Of a stretch of DNA of 64,000 nucleotides, positions 1 to 8,230 are shown one piece after another; within the stretch, counting starts at the first letter, position 1; every line of letters starts with the position of its first letter. The notes beneath the pieces were generated by a model that was not told the DNA's origin, did not search any database, and worked only from the letters and a program-made list of their open reading frames with translations. The stretch comes from BOG-908 sp965198915 (GTDB lineage Bacteria > Pseudomonadota > Alphaproteobacteria > Acetobacterales > Acetobacteraceae), in the NCBI GenBank assembly GCA_965198915.1, contig CBDAQC010000002.1, forward strand, positions 1,550,001 to 1,614,000. The letters are read 5' to 3'. The position numbers and the translations under genes were made by a program.

Positions 1-44
1 GTGACCGCAAGGTCGTGGAAGTTCGAGTCTTCTCCGGGGCACCA
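1..44 (+). tRNA. tRNA-Leu, 3' portion (cut by window edge)
   Basis: The first bases show the 3' half of a class II tRNA. A long variable arm (GACC-GCAA-GGTC) is followed by a T-arm with loop TTCGAGT and a 3' acceptor strand CCGGGGC. Discriminator A and an encoded CCA end at 44. The long variable arm limits it to Leu, Ser or Tyr; discriminator A and the GCACCA end fit Leu (Ser normally has G). The anticodon lies outside the window, so the isoacceptor is unknown. Confidence 0.8.
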
Positions 45-67
45 GCAACGGTCTTATTGGGCGAGTG

Positions 68-724
68 ATGACGGTTCAGTTCAATTCGTCCGGCCCGCTG
101 CATCTCTACCGCGACGACTTGCCTGAGAACCTGGATCTCGGGCGGGTCGTCGCCGTGGACACCGAGACGATGGGTCTCAACCCGCATCGCGACCGGCTCT
201 GCCTGGTACAGCTCTCCTCAGGCGACGGCAGCGCGCACCTGGTGCAGATCGTCCCCGAACGGCTGGGCGGGCGCGGCTATGCCTGCCCGAACCTGAAGCG
301 CCTGATGGCGGACACCGCGGTGACCAAGCTGATGCATTTCGCCAGGTTCGACGTGGCGGTGCTGCAGCTCAACCTGGGCATCACCGTGGCACCGGTCAAA
401 TGCACCAAGATCGCCGCCAAGCTGGTGCGCACCTTCACCGACCGGCACGGCCTGCGGGACCTGTGCCGCGAACTGCTCGGCGTGGAGATTTCCAAGCAGC
501 AGCAGACCTCGGATTGGGGGGCGGCCGACTTGTCCCCGGAGCAGATCGCCTACGCGGCGTCGGACGTGCTGCACCTGCACGCGCTATGGGCCAGGCTGGA
601 AGCGCTGCTCGTGCGCGAGGGCCGGCTGGAACTGGCGCAGGCCTGCTACGATTTCCTGCCGGCCCGCACCCGGTTGGACCTGCTGGGCTACGAGGAGCCG
701 GACATCTTCGCCCACCGGGCGTGA
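68..724 (+). CDS. rnd: Ribonuclease D, short form (3'-5' exonuclease)
   Basis: This is a 218-residue DEDD-type 3'-5' exonuclease, expected to trim the 3' ends of structured RNAs such as tRNA precursors. Exo I is DTETMGL near residue 33, Exo II is around FARFDVAVL near residue 95, and Exo III is YAASDVLHL near residue 165, giving the DEDDy tyrosine. There is no C-terminal HRDC domain, so it is much shorter than the E. coli enzyme (about 375 aa); short versions are usual in alphaproteobacteria. A GTG at 65 directly precedes the chosen ATG. It lies just after a tRNA gene and upstream of lptC, a common alphaproteobacterial order. Confidence 0.9.
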   Translation: MTVQFNSSGPLHLYRDDLPENLDLGRVVAVDTETMGLNPHRDRLCLVQLSSGDGSAHLVQIVPERLGGRGYACPNLKRLMADTAVTKLMHFARFDVAVLQLNLGITVAPVKCTKIAAKLVRTFTDRHGLRDLCRELLGVEISKQQQTSDWGAADLSPEQIAYAASDVLHLHALWARLEALLVREGRLELAQACYDFLPARTRLDLLGYEEPDIFAHRA

Positions 725-860
725 TATACGGCCGTAATCATCCCGCCGGGACGCGAACGGATCGTCCATATCGGCGCTGCCGGAAGCAGCCGGTTCAGTA
801 GCAATCGGTGACAACCGATTGATTGACCGGCCGGTTGCCGCACCCATACTGGTGAGCGGA

Positions 861-1514
861 ATGTCCAGGACAAACGCACTGTCGCAAGCCGTAACCGTTC
901 CGTCCGAGCCCGTGTGGCCGCTGCAGAGCGTTGTACGTTACCGGCGCCGGCGCGTGGTGCGAGTGGCCAAATACGTGCTTCCTGTCGTGGCGCTTGCCTT
1001 GCTCTCCAGCATAGCGTTGTGGCCGGAACTGTCGAAGACGCTGGCGCGCGGCAGGGTGACCTGGCGCAAGCTGACGGCCATCAGCCTGGACGCCGGACGC
1101 ATGATGCGCCCGCGCTACCACGGTCTGGACGAGCGCGGACGGCCCTATACGGTATCCGCCGACCACGCCGACCGTGACGGCCCGCTTCGGCTGAACCTGG
1201 AGAACCCAGTAGGTGACATCACACTGGAGAGCGGCGCCTGGATGCTGCTCCGCGCGAAATCGGGCGTGTTCATGCAACACGCTGACGAACTGGATCTGCA
1301 GAAGGACGTGACGCTCTACCGGCAGGACGGCACGACGATGGTTTCGGCCACCGCCACGATGAACCTGAAGCAGGGTGCCGGCACCAGCAATGACTACACC
1401 CATGCCGAAGGTCCGTTCGGCACGCTGGACGCCCAGGGGTTCACGCTTGTTGACCGCGGCGCCGTGGTGCAGTTTCACGGCCCGGCCCATCTGGTGCTGA
1501 ATGCAGCAAAGTAG
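861..1514 (+). CDS. lptC: LPS export ABC transporter periplasmic protein LptC
   Basis: LptC is the bitopic inner-membrane protein that passes lipopolysaccharide from the LptBFG extractor to LptA. The protein has a short cytoplasmic N-terminus, one membrane segment around YVLPVVALALLSSIALWPEL, and a periplasmic beta-rich domain. I chose the ATG at 861 because GAGCGGA lies just upstream; in-frame TTG 819 and GTG 852 are alternatives. Its last 14 bases overlap the lptA start, and lptB follows, so the three are translationally coupled. Family identity rests on membrane topology and on the lptCAB order more than on strong motifs. Confidence 0.85.
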   Translation: MSRTNALSQAVTVPSEPVWPLQSVVRYRRRRVVRVAKYVLPVVALALLSSIALWPELSKTLARGRVTWRKLTAISLDAGRMMRPRYHGLDERGRPYTVSADHADRDGPLRLNLENPVGDITLESGAWMLLRAKSGVFMQHADELDLQKDVTLYRQDGTTMVSATATMNLKQGAGTSNDYTHAEGPFGTLDAQGFTLVDRGAVVQFHGPAHLVLNAAK

Positions 1515-2565
1515 CCCAGCCCAGGCGACCGGCAGTCACAGCCGCGCGACAGCCGGATCAAAAGTTTTTTGCTTCTTTTTTTCAAAAAAGAAGGCCTTCC
1601 TTCCCTTTCTTTTCCTGTCCGCACCCGCCGCCGCCCAGGCCATAGACCTCTCCCACGGCGGCCCGGTGAACGTGACCGCGCTGGGCGGCATAGATTGGGA
1701 CCAGGCCGCGCAGACCGTCACCGCGCATGAGGACGCCCGCGCCACCCGCGGCAACGCCACCGTCACCGCGGATCAGCTGATCGCGCATTACCGCAAGAAG
1801 GCGGCCGCCCCCGGCGCCCCGCCACCGCCGCCGCCCGCGCCCGGCACCAACCCCGCAGCCCCTGGTGACACCGGCAACAACGAGATCTACCGGCTCAACG
1901 CCGAAGGTCACGTCCACATTTTCACCCAGACCGACCAGGCCTGGGGCGACCACGCCGTGTACGACATCGACCAGGCTGTCCTCGTGCTCACCGGCCACGG
2001 CCTGCGCCTGACCACGCCGAACGACCTGCTCACCTCGCGGGACTCGATGGAGTACTGGTCCGCCAAGCACATGGCCGTGGCGCGCGGTGACGCGGTGGCC
2101 ACCAGCAATGACGGACGCCGCATCACCGGCGACACGCTGGTGGGCTACACCGTGGATGCAAATGCCCCGCCCAAGCCGGGTGCGCCGCCGCCGCCCAAGC
2201 CGGCGGCACCCGCGAACGGCGACCCGATCGCCGGGGGCAAGCTGCAGCGCGTGGAAGCCTACGGTCACGTGCAGGTGCGCACGCCCACGGAAATCGTCAC
2301 CGGCGACCGGGGCGTGTACCTGCCCGATACCGGCCTGGCGCACGTCATGGGCAACGTTCACATCACCAAGGGTGAAAACCAGCTGAACGGCGCCGCCGCG
2401 GTGGTGAACATGAAGACCGGCCTGGCCACGCTGACCCAGGCCCCTGGCGAGCGGGTGAAAGGCCTGATCGTGCCGAACGGCTCCGGCGGCGCGTCACCGG
2501 CACAGGGCACGACGCCTGCGAAGTCAGCGCAAAAGACGGCGCAAAATGGAAAGTCCACGCCATGA
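1501..2565 (+). CDS. lptA: LPS transport periplasmic protein LptA (OstA-like), repeat-derived signal peptide
   Basis: This 354-residue secreted protein has OstA/LptA-like beta-repeat sequence that bridges LPS across the periplasm. Two proline-rich insertions are visible, near residues 105-125 and 220-235. The end of the signal peptide reads FLFLSAPAAAQA with likely cleavage before IDLSHGG. Unusually, the preceding residues (KVFCFFFSKKKAFLP) are encoded by a copy of the dispersed A/T-rich repeat (1560-1605). No ATG, GTG or TTG lies between the repeat and the hydrophobic core, so translation should start at ATG 1501, upstream of the repeat. It overlaps lptC at its 5' end and lptB by 4 bp (ATGA). 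Confidence 0.88.
   Translation: MQQSSPAQATGSHSRATAGSKVFCFFFSKKKAFLPFLFLSAPAAAQAIDLSHGGPVNVTALGGIDWDQAAQTVTAHEDARATRGNATVTADQLIAHYRKKAAAPGAPPPPPPAPGTNPAAPGDTGNNEIYRLNAEGHVHIFTQTDQAWGDHAVYDIDQAVLVLTGHGLRLTTPNDLLTSRDSMEYWSAKHMAVARGDAVATSNDGRRITGDTLVGYTVDANAPPKPGAPPPPKPAAPANGDPIAGGKLQRVEAYGHVQVRTPTEIVTGDRGVYLPDTGLAHVMGNVHITKGENQLNGAAAVVNMKTGLATLTQAPGERVKGLIVPNGSGGASPAQGTTPAKSAQKTAQNGKSTP
1560..1605 (+). repeat. A/T-rich dispersed repeat, F arm, inside lptA
   Basis: A full-length F arm runs AAAAGTTTTTTGCTTC, then a T-run, CAAAAAAGAAG and GGCCTTCC. It differs from the other copies in lying inside a coding region with the frame kept open. No matching R arm is seen upstream. Confidence 0.9.
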
Positions 2566-3389
2566 CGATCGACACGCGTCCCGTCCGTGCCCGCACGACC
2601 ATCGTACGCAAGCAAAAGGACAGTGAGGCGCCAGACGACCGCGACGGCCTGCGCGTGCTGCCGGGCACCGGCGGCCTGATCGCCACCGGCGTGGGCAAGA
2701 CCTACAAGAAGCGGCCGGTGGTGCGTAACGTCTCCGTCCAGGTGCGCCGCGGCGAGGCGGTGGGGCTGCTGGGCCCCAACGGCGCCGGCAAGACCACCAC
2801 CTTCTACATGATCGTGGGCCTGGTCCGGCCGGATACCGGTTCGATCAAGCTGGACGGTGCGGACATTACCCTGCTGCCGATGTACCGCCGCGCCCGCATG
2901 GGCATCGGCTACCTGCCGCAGGAAGCCAGCGTGTTCCGCGGCCTGAACGTGGAACAGAACATCATGGCCGCGCTCGAGGTGGTAGAATCCGACCCCGACG
3001 CCCGCGAGCAGGCCTGCGACTCCCTGCTGGCCGAATTCGGCATCGGCCACCTCCGCCGCACCCCGGCCCTGGCGCTATCAGGCGGCGAACGCCGCCGCGT
3101 GGAGATCGCCCGCGCGCTCGCCACCCAGCCCAGCTACATCCTGCTGGACGAGCCGCTTGCCGGCATCGACCCGATAGCGGTGGGCGAGATACGCGACCTG
3201 GTGCGCCACCTGAAGCATCGCGGCCTTGGCGTGCTGATCACCGACCATAACGTGCGCGAAACGCTGGAGATCATCGACCGCGCCTACATCATGCATGACG
3301 GGCAAGTGCTGATGGAGGGCGCGCCGCAGGAGGTTGTGGCGCATGCGGATGTCCGGCGGGTTTATCTGGGCGAGAAGTTTTCCATGTAG
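2562..3389 (+). CDS. lptB: LPS export ABC transporter ATP-binding protein LptB
   Basis: LptB is the cytoplasmic ATPase that powers LPS extraction with LptF and LptG, which are not in this window. Walker A is GPNGAGKTT, the ABC signature is LSGGERRR, Walker B is YILLDEPLAGID and the switch histidine is in ITDHNVRET. At 275 residues it is longer than typical LptB (about 240). The excess is a charged N-terminal extension of about 35-40 residues before LIATGVGKTY. The ATG overlaps the lptA stop by 4 bp. A repeat pair begins 2 bp after its stop and probably ends the transcript. Confidence 0.96.
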   Translation: MTIDTRPVRARTTIVRKQKDSEAPDDRDGLRVLPGTGGLIATGVGKTYKKRPVVRNVSVQVRRGEAVGLLGPNGAGKTTTFYMIVGLVRPDTGSIKLDGADITLLPMYRRARMGIGYLPQEASVFRGLNVEQNIMAALEVVESDPDAREQACDSLLAEFGIGHLRRTPALALSGGERRRVEIARALATQPSYILLDEPLAGIDPIAVGEIRDLVRHLKHRGLGVLITDHNVRETLEIIDRAYIMHDGQVLMEGAPQEVVAHADVRRVYLGEKFSM

Positions 3390-3390
3390 G

Positions 3391-3570
3391 GGAAGGCAAG
3401 AAAGGCCTTCTCTTTTGGAAAAAAGAAGCAAAAAACTTTCGCTCCCCGCCTGCATCGAGGCGCGCGCTGGTTCTGCAGGAACGCGTGCTTGCAGAACTAG
3501 CGAGCACTGTCGTGCAGGCGGAGAAGCAAAAGTTTTTTGCTTTTTGTCAAAAAAGACGGCCTTTCTTGCT
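3391..3570. repeat. A/T-rich repeat pair A (R arm 3391-3440, F arm 3528-3570)
   Basis: Two inverted arms flank an 87-bp spacer whose ends are also complementary (CGCCTGCA and TGCAGGCG), with an inner TTCTGCAGG...TTGCAGAA hairpin. The whole unit can fold as one long stem. It fills the gap between convergent lptB and the next gene and ends 1 bp before that gene's stop codon, fitting a bidirectional terminator role (inference). Confidence 0.88.
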
Positions 3571-4086
3571 TTACGCTACAGGCAAATCCCGCGCCCGCAC
3601 GTCGCCCAACTGGCTGCTGAACACCAGCTCCTGCCCGTCCCCCTGGGACTGCGACACCCCGCTGATACGGTGCTGGCCGCTGTCATACACGGTCACCTGC
3701 CCCGCCTGCTCCACCGCCACGCGCTGCGCCTGCGGAAAGCACGCGTAGCGCAGGCCGTTTTGCGCGCCGGCGGCCGAGGGCTGCCCCAGATTGCCCGGCC
3801 ACCAATCGCCCGACCGGCCGAAGGACGTCTCCACCGGCGGCGTGGTGGGCGAGTCCTTCTCGGCGGCGAGTTCCGCGCACAGCCGCGCCACCCGGTCGCG
3901 CAGGCCGGTGTCGTTCATCGCACCGATCTGCGTCATCCCGCCGGCCGACCACTGGCCCATGCCGCCCAGCTCGGGGTGGCTGAACTGCGCCATCCGCCCG
4001 CCGCCATGCAGGATCGCCTCCTGCAGCACGCGCACTGCCGCCACGCTCACGCCGTGCGCCCGCGCCAAACCTTCGATGTCCGCCAT
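3571..4086 (-). CDS. Conserved protein of unknown function (SHOCT-type annotation in relatives)
   Basis: This 171-residue soluble protein belongs to a family I recognise from many proteobacteria but to which I cannot assign a function. Characteristic segments are MAQFSHPELGGMGQW near residue 35, WWPGNLGQP near residue 95, LRYACFP and a C-terminal SQLGDVRARDLPV. Homologues are often labelled SHOCT-domain or hypothetical. The start at 4086 is set by GGAGG seven bases upstream; an in-frame TTG at 4092 is less likely. It is divergent from rpoN and convergent with lptB. Confidence 0.7.
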   Translation of the reverse strand: MADIEGLARAHGVSVAAVRVLQEAILHGGGRMAQFSHPELGGMGQWSAGGMTQIGAMNDTGLRDRVARLCAELAAEKDSPTTPPVETSFGRSGDWWPGNLGQPSAAGAQNGLRYACFPQAQRVAVEQAGQVTVYDSGQHRISGVSQSQGDGQELVFSSQLGDVRARDLPVA

Positions 4087-4194
4087 GATCAAGCCTCCTG
4101 CCAGGCTGGCTGAACGCGCCGGGGCGGAAAAGGCTCACCACACCAGGGATTGCCGAACAGTGGCGGAGCAGGCGGCCAACCAAGCCTTGTATTC

Positions 4195-4212
4195 CCCGAA
4201 ACCTATTTCGGG
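4195..4212 (+). promoter_or_regulatory. Perfect hairpin just upstream of rpoN
   Basis: CCCGAAA-CCTA-TTTCGGG forms a 7-bp perfect stem with a tetraloop, ending 17 bases before the rpoN ATG. No clear Shine-Dalgarno sequence lies between hairpin and start, so it may affect rpoN translation or mark a regulator site. The role is inferred. Confidence 0.5.
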
Positions 4213-4229
4213 CTAACACTTGGCCCGCA

Positions 4230-5738
4230 ATGTCCCTCGGCCCCCGTCTCGAATTCCGGCAGTCGCAATCCCTGGTCATGACGCCGCAGCTGCGTCAGGC
4301 GATCAAGCTGCTGCAGTTCTCCAACTTGGAGGTGGCCGCCTTCATAGAGGAGGAGCTGGAGCGCAACCCGCTGCTGGAACGCGACGAGCGCCCGGACAGC
4401 GTGGCCGAACGCCCGACCGCCGACCTGCCCGACCGGCCGGCCGAGGGGGCCGACAGCGCGGACCTGGTCGCCGCCGCCTCCCTGCCCGACGCCGGCGAGG
4501 CCCCGCTGGACCACGAGTTCGACGGTTACGAGGCAATGGGGCCGGCCGACGGCCTGAGCATGCCGGCCACGCTCTCCTCCTCCGGCGCTTCGCAAAGTTT
4601 CGATTCGGACGACCGCGGCCTGGAGGACACGCTGGAGACCAGGCCCAGCCTGCGTGACCATTTGGGCGAGCAACTCCGCCTGGGCTTCCCGGACCGCGCG
4701 GACCGGCTGATCGGGGCCCACCTGATCGCCCTGCTGGAACCCTCCGGCCGGCTATCCGCGGACACCGCCGACGTTGCCCGCGCGCTGGGCGCCGATCCGG
4801 ACCATGTAGAAGCCATACGCGAGGCCATGATGGCGTTCGACCCTGCCGGCATGTTCGCCCGCAGCCTGGCCGAGTGCCTGGCCGCCCAGTTGCGCGAACG
4901 CAATCGCCTGGACCCGGCGATGGCGGCCTTGCTGGAGAACCTGGAGCACCTGGCCCGGCGGGACATGCGCACCCTGATGGCCGTCTGTGAGGTGGACTGG
5001 GACGACCTGCAGGACATGATCGGCGAAATACGCGAGCTGCAGCCCAAGCCCGGCGCCAACTGGGACAGCGCGCCGCTGCCCGCGGTGATCCCGGACGTGC
5101 TGATGCGCGCCGCCCCAGGCGGGGACTGGCTGCTGGAGCTGAACCCGGACACCATGCCGCGAATCCTGGTCAACGAGGCGTTCTACGCCCGCATCAGCCG
5201 CGACCCGGCGCGCGACACCCGCGCCTTTGCCAGCGAGCGCTTGGCCACCGCCAACTGGCTGGTCAAATCCCTGCAGCAGCGCGCCCAGACCATCCTGAAG
5301 GTCGCCAGCGAGATCGTGCGCCGGCAGGACGGCTTCTTCCGCCACGGCGTCAGCCACCTGCGCCCGCTGATCCTGCGCGACATCGCCGAGGAGGTGACGC
5401 TGCACGAGAGCACCGTCAGCCGGGTGACCGCCAACAAGTTCATCGCCACCCCGCGCGGCATCTTCGAGCTGAAATACTTCTTCACCACCGCTATCGCCGG
5501 CGCCGGCGGAGAAAGCCACAGCGCGGAGGCCGTGCGCCACCGCATACGCGCCATGGTGGCCGCCGAAACTGCGGCGGACATCCTGTCCGACGACGCCATC
5601 GTCGCCACCCTGAAGCGGGAGGGCATAGACATCGCGCGAAGAACGGTGGCCAAATACCGTGACGCGCTGCGCATACCCAGTTCGGTGCAGCGCAAGCGGG
5701 ACCGCGCCTCCCAGGCTGCACCAGCCGCCATGGCGTAG
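4230..5738 (+). CDS. rpoN: RNA polymerase sigma-54 factor
   Basis: Sigma-54 directs RNA polymerase to -24/-12 promoters and needs AAA+ activators. The 502-residue protein has the glutamine-rich region I (RQSQSLVMTPQLRQAIKLLQ at residues 9-28), an acidic region II, the core-binding domain, a helix-turn-helix around HESTVSRVTANKF and the RpoN box ARRTVAKYR near residue 480. Length is normal. hpf follows after 36 bp, the usual alphaproteobacterial pairing. The expected next gene ptsN is absent here; queC lies downstream on the opposite strand. Confidence 0.97.
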   Translation: MSLGPRLEFRQSQSLVMTPQLRQAIKLLQFSNLEVAAFIEEELERNPLLERDERPDSVAERPTADLPDRPAEGADSADLVAAASLPDAGEAPLDHEFDGYEAMGPADGLSMPATLSSSGASQSFDSDDRGLEDTLETRPSLRDHLGEQLRLGFPDRADRLIGAHLIALLEPSGRLSADTADVARALGADPDHVEAIREAMMAFDPAGMFARSLAECLAAQLRERNRLDPAMAALLENLEHLARRDMRTLMAVCEVDWDDLQDMIGEIRELQPKPGANWDSAPLPAVIPDVLMRAAPGGDWLLELNPDTMPRILVNEAFYARISRDPARDTRAFASERLATANWLVKSLQQRAQTILKVASEIVRRQDGFFRHGVSHLRPLILRDIAEEVTLHESTVSRVTANKFIATPRGIFELKYFFTTAIAGAGGESHSAEAVRHRIRAMVAAETAADILSDDAIVATLKREGIDIARRTVAKYRDALRIPSSVQRKRDRASQAAPAAMA

Positions 5739-5774
5739 GCTCCCGCTCTCCCGGACTGGCACGGAGGTGGACGC

Positions 5775-6362
5775 ATGCAGATCAACGTTTCGGGCAAACA
5801 GGTGGACCTGTCCGACGCCCTGCGTACCCGCGTGGCGGACAGCCTGGACGGCATCACCAGCAAGTATTTCGACCAGGCGATGGAAGCCAACGTCACGTTC
5901 GGCCGCGCCCGCAGCTTCTTCACCTGTGACATCAACGTACATGCCGGCCGCGGCCTGACGCTGCGCGGCGAGGGCGAGGCCGGCGACGCCAACGCGGCCT
6001 TCGACGACGCCGCCGAACACATCGCCACCCGCCTGCGCCGCTACCGCCGCCGCGTGAACGAACACCACCGCGCCCCCGCCAGCCGCGACAAGCCGCAGGC
6101 CGCGCGCGCCTACGTGCTGCGCGCCGAACCTGACGAGCCGCCCGCTACCGAACAGGCCGAGCTCACCGCCTCCACCTTCGCCACCGTGATCGCCGAAACA
6201 ATCACCGAAATCGACCGCCTGACGGTGGGCGACGCGGTAATGCGCATGGATCTTGCGGACCAGCCGGTGCTGATGTTCCGCAATTCGTCCACCGGCGAAC
6301 TGAACGTGGTGTACAGGCGGGCGGACGGGAATATTGGGTGGATCGATCCTGCGCGGGGGTAA
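5775..6362 (+). CDS. hpf: Long-form ribosome hibernation promoting factor
   Basis: HPF binds the 30S decoding channel and dimerises ribosomes into inactive 100S particles in starvation. This 195-residue copy has the N-terminal sigma-54-modulation domain (MQINVSGKQVDL onward) and the C-terminal dimerisation domain (residues ~135-195, with QPVLMFRNSSTGELNVVYRR and GWIDP), so it is the long form that works without RMF. A good GGAGG lies upstream of the ATG. It follows rpoN and is probably co-transcribed. An R-arm repeat begins at the base after its stop. Confidence 0.95.
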   Translation: MQINVSGKQVDLSDALRTRVADSLDGITSKYFDQAMEANVTFGRARSFFTCDINVHAGRGLTLRGEGEAGDANAAFDDAAEHIATRLRRYRRRVNEHHRAPASRDKPQAARAYVLRAEPDEPPATEQAELTASTFATVIAETITEIDRLTVGDAVMRMDLADQPVLMFRNSSTGELNVVYRRADGNIGWIDPARG

Positions 6363-6407
6363 GGAAGGAAGGCCTTCTTTTTTGAAAAAAAGAAGCAAAA
6401 AACTTTT
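6363..6407 (+). repeat. A/T-rich repeat, single R arm
   Basis: A near-consensus R arm (GGAAGGAAGGCC, T-run, GAAAAAAAGAAGC, ACTTTT) starts directly after the hpf stop. GAAGG-AAGG-CCTTC followed by TTTTTT looks like a small intrinsic terminator for hpf. The following CTCCCGCATTTGC matches the spacer start of pair F (41122 onward), but no F arm remains. Confidence 0.88.
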
Positions 6408-6470
6408 GACTCCCGCATTTGCTCGTGTCGCGGGCTCCTGAGAGGTAGGGGCGCCGCAACGGGGTTTGAC

Positions 6471-7154
6471 TCACATCCGTTTTGCCTTGAACTTCGCATA
6501 TCCTTCGGCGCGTAGAGTGCAAGCCGGACACGTGCCGCAGCCGTAGCCCCAATCGTGCAACACGCCGCGTTCGCCCAGATAGCAGGTGTGCGTGTCGGCG
6601 ATCACTACGTCCAGCACGTCAAAACTCTCCGCCATCGCCCAAGTCGCCGCCTTGTCCAGCCACATCAGCGGCGTTTCCAAAACGAAACGCCGTTCCATTC
6701 CCAGGTTCAGCGCCACCTGCATCGCCTTCACCGTGTCGTCACGGCAATCCGGGTAGCCGGAGAAATCCGTCTCGCACATGCCGGCCACGATACGGCGCGC
6801 GCCACGTCTGTACGCCAGCGCCGCCGCATATGTCAGGAACAGCAGGTTGCGCCCGGGAACAAACGTGTTCGGCAGCCCGTCCTCGCCCATGGCGATCGCC
6901 ACATCCGCGGTCATCGCGGTCTGGCCCAACGCCGCCATTCCGGCTTTCAGATCTATCACATGATCTTCGCCCAGCCGTCCGGGCCAGCGCGCGTCCAGCG
7001 CCGCGCGCACCGGCGCCCGGCACGCCAGCTCCACCCTGTGCCGCTGGCCGTAGTCGAAACCTATTGTCTCCACCTGGTCGTAGCGGTCCAGCGCCCAGGC
7101 GAGGCACGTGGTGGAGTCCTGGCCGCCGGAGAACAGGACCAAGGCGTGTTCCAT
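6471..7154 (-). CDS. queC: 7-cyano-7-deazaguanine synthase
   Basis: QueC makes preQ0 from 7-carboxy-7-deazaguanine, ammonia and ATP in queuosine synthesis. The PP-loop is FSGGQDSTTCLAWA at the N-terminus, and the zinc-binding cysteines near the C-terminus are in CGTCPACTLR; an HTCYLG segment precedes them. I chose ATG 7154 because AGGA sits eight bases upstream; ATG 7163 and TTG 7172 are in frame. No queD, queE or queF is visible nearby. A repeat pair lies just upstream of its start. Confidence 0.95.
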   Translation of the reverse strand: MEHALVLFSGGQDSTTCLAWALDRYDQVETIGFDYGQRHRVELACRAPVRAALDARWPGRLGEDHVIDLKAGMAALGQTAMTADVAIAMGEDGLPNTFVPGRNLLFLTYAAALAYRRGARRIVAGMCETDFSGYPDCRDDTVKAMQVALNLGMERRFVLETPLMWLDKAATWAMAESFDVLDVVIADTHTCYLGERGVLHDWGYGCGTCPACTLRAEGYAKFKAKRM

Positions 7155-7172
7155 GGTGGACATCCTAAGCAA

Positions 7173-7324
7173 GGAAGCAGTTCTTTTTTGGAAAAAAGAA
7201 CCAAAAAACTTTTATCTCCCGCATCTGCAGCAGCCGGGTGAACCAGGAAACACCGAAGCGACGGCAGCGTCGGAGGAGCAAAAGTTTTTTGCTTCTTTTT
7301 TGCAAAAAAGAAGGCCTTTCTTGC
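7173..7324. repeat. A/T-rich repeat pair B (R arm 7173-7213, F arm 7280-7324)
   Basis: The element sits between divergent queC and moeB. Its R arm is a variant (TTCTTTTTTGG-AAAAAAGAACC) with GGCC lost; the F arm is near consensus and ends two bases before the moeB ATG, so its AAGAAGG may act as a distant ribosome binding site. The spacer closely matches that of pair F 34 kb away, including an identical 18-mer at 7243-7260 (and 41152-41169). Confidence 0.88.
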
Positions 7325-7326
7325 TT

Positions 7327-8217
7327 ATGCACCCCGACTTCACCGAAGACGAAATCGCCCGCTACGCCCGCCACATCCTGCTCGAAGAAATCGGCGGCAC
7401 CGGCCAAGCCCGCCTGCGCAGCGCCCGCGTGCTCATCGCCGGCGCCGGCGGCCTGGGCAGCCCGCTGGCCCTCTATCTGGCCGCCGCCGGCATAGGCACC
7501 ATCGGCATCGCAGACGACGACACGGTCGAGCTCTCCAACCTGCAACGCCAGATCGCCCACGCCACGGCGCGCCTGGGCCAGCCGAAAGCCAGCTCCGCCG
7601 CCGCTGCTGCATCAGCCCTCAACCCGCTGGTCCACATCATCCAGCACAACCTGCGCATCACCGCCGCAAACGCCCCCGCCCTGCTCGCCGGCTACGACAT
7701 CGCCTGCGACGGCACCGACAATTTCGCCGCCCGCTACGCCCTGGCGGACGCCGCGTGGCGTGCCGGCCGGACGCTCATCTCCGCCGCCGTCCTGCGCTTC
7801 GAGGGCCAGCTCGCCACCTTCCGCCCCGGACGCGGCGCCACCGGTGCGCCCAACCCGTGCTATCGCTGCCTCTACGCCGCCCCGCCGCCGGCGGGCCTGG
7901 TGCCAAGCTGTGCGCAGGCGGGCGTGCTGGGACCGGTCACCGGCGTCATGGGCACGCTGCAGGCCACCGAGGTGCTAAAGGAGGTGCTTGGCATAGGCGA
8001 GAGCCTGGCGGGCCGCCTGCTGACCTGGGACGCGCTGGCCGCGCGCTTCCGCCTGATCGCCCTGCCCGCCGACCCCTCCTGCCTCTTCTGCGGCCCTAAC
8101 ACCCGGCAGGCCGGCGCGGCCGACCCGCCCGCCGGCGCAGACCGGCCGGAAAGTGAGACAGCGGGACTTGACGCCGGCCTGTCCAAACCGCCAACCGCTC
8201 CACTTAAAGTCACATGA
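7327..8217 (+). CDS. moeB: HesA/MoeB/ThiF family adenylyltransferase
   Basis: Enzymes of this family adenylate the C-terminus of a ubiquitin-like sulfur carrier such as MoaD or ThiS. The 296-residue protein has the nucleotide-binding GAGGLGSP at ~residue 40, the catalytic arginine region NLQRQIAH, CDGTDNFAARY, and zinc cysteine pairs CYRC and CLFC. No rhodanese domain follows, so it is the short MoeB-type form. MoeB and ThiF cannot be separated by sequence alone. Start ATG 7327 follows the repeat directly. The DsrE-like gene downstream also suggests a sulfur-relay link (inference). Confidence 0.88.
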   Translation: MHPDFTEDEIARYARHILLEEIGGTGQARLRSARVLIAGAGGLGSPLALYLAAAGIGTIGIADDDTVELSNLQRQIAHATARLGQPKASSAAAAASALNPLVHIIQHNLRITAANAPALLAGYDIACDGTDNFAARYALADAAWRAGRTLISAAVLRFEGQLATFRPGRGATGAPNPCYRCLYAAPPPAGLVPSCAQAGVLGPVTGVMGTLQATEVLKEVLGIGESLAGRLLTWDALAARFRLIALPADPSCLFCGPNTRQAGAADPPAGADRPESETAGLDAGLSKPPTAPLKVT

Positions 8218-8230
8218 TAGGATCAGACCC

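Noticed and set aside
4752..6398. 548-codon open frame antisense to rpoN and hpf
   Set aside because: Its composition is that of a reverse-frame shadow in high-GC DNA, and its first residues come from the dispersed repeat. rpoN and hpf on the other strand are certain.
7238..7495. Short frames across repeat arms giving peptides such as KVFCFFFSKKKAF or QKRRPF
   Set aside because: These are repeat translations that recur at many sites without conserved starts. I accept them only where fused in frame to a real gene (lptA, hpnK, GH17).
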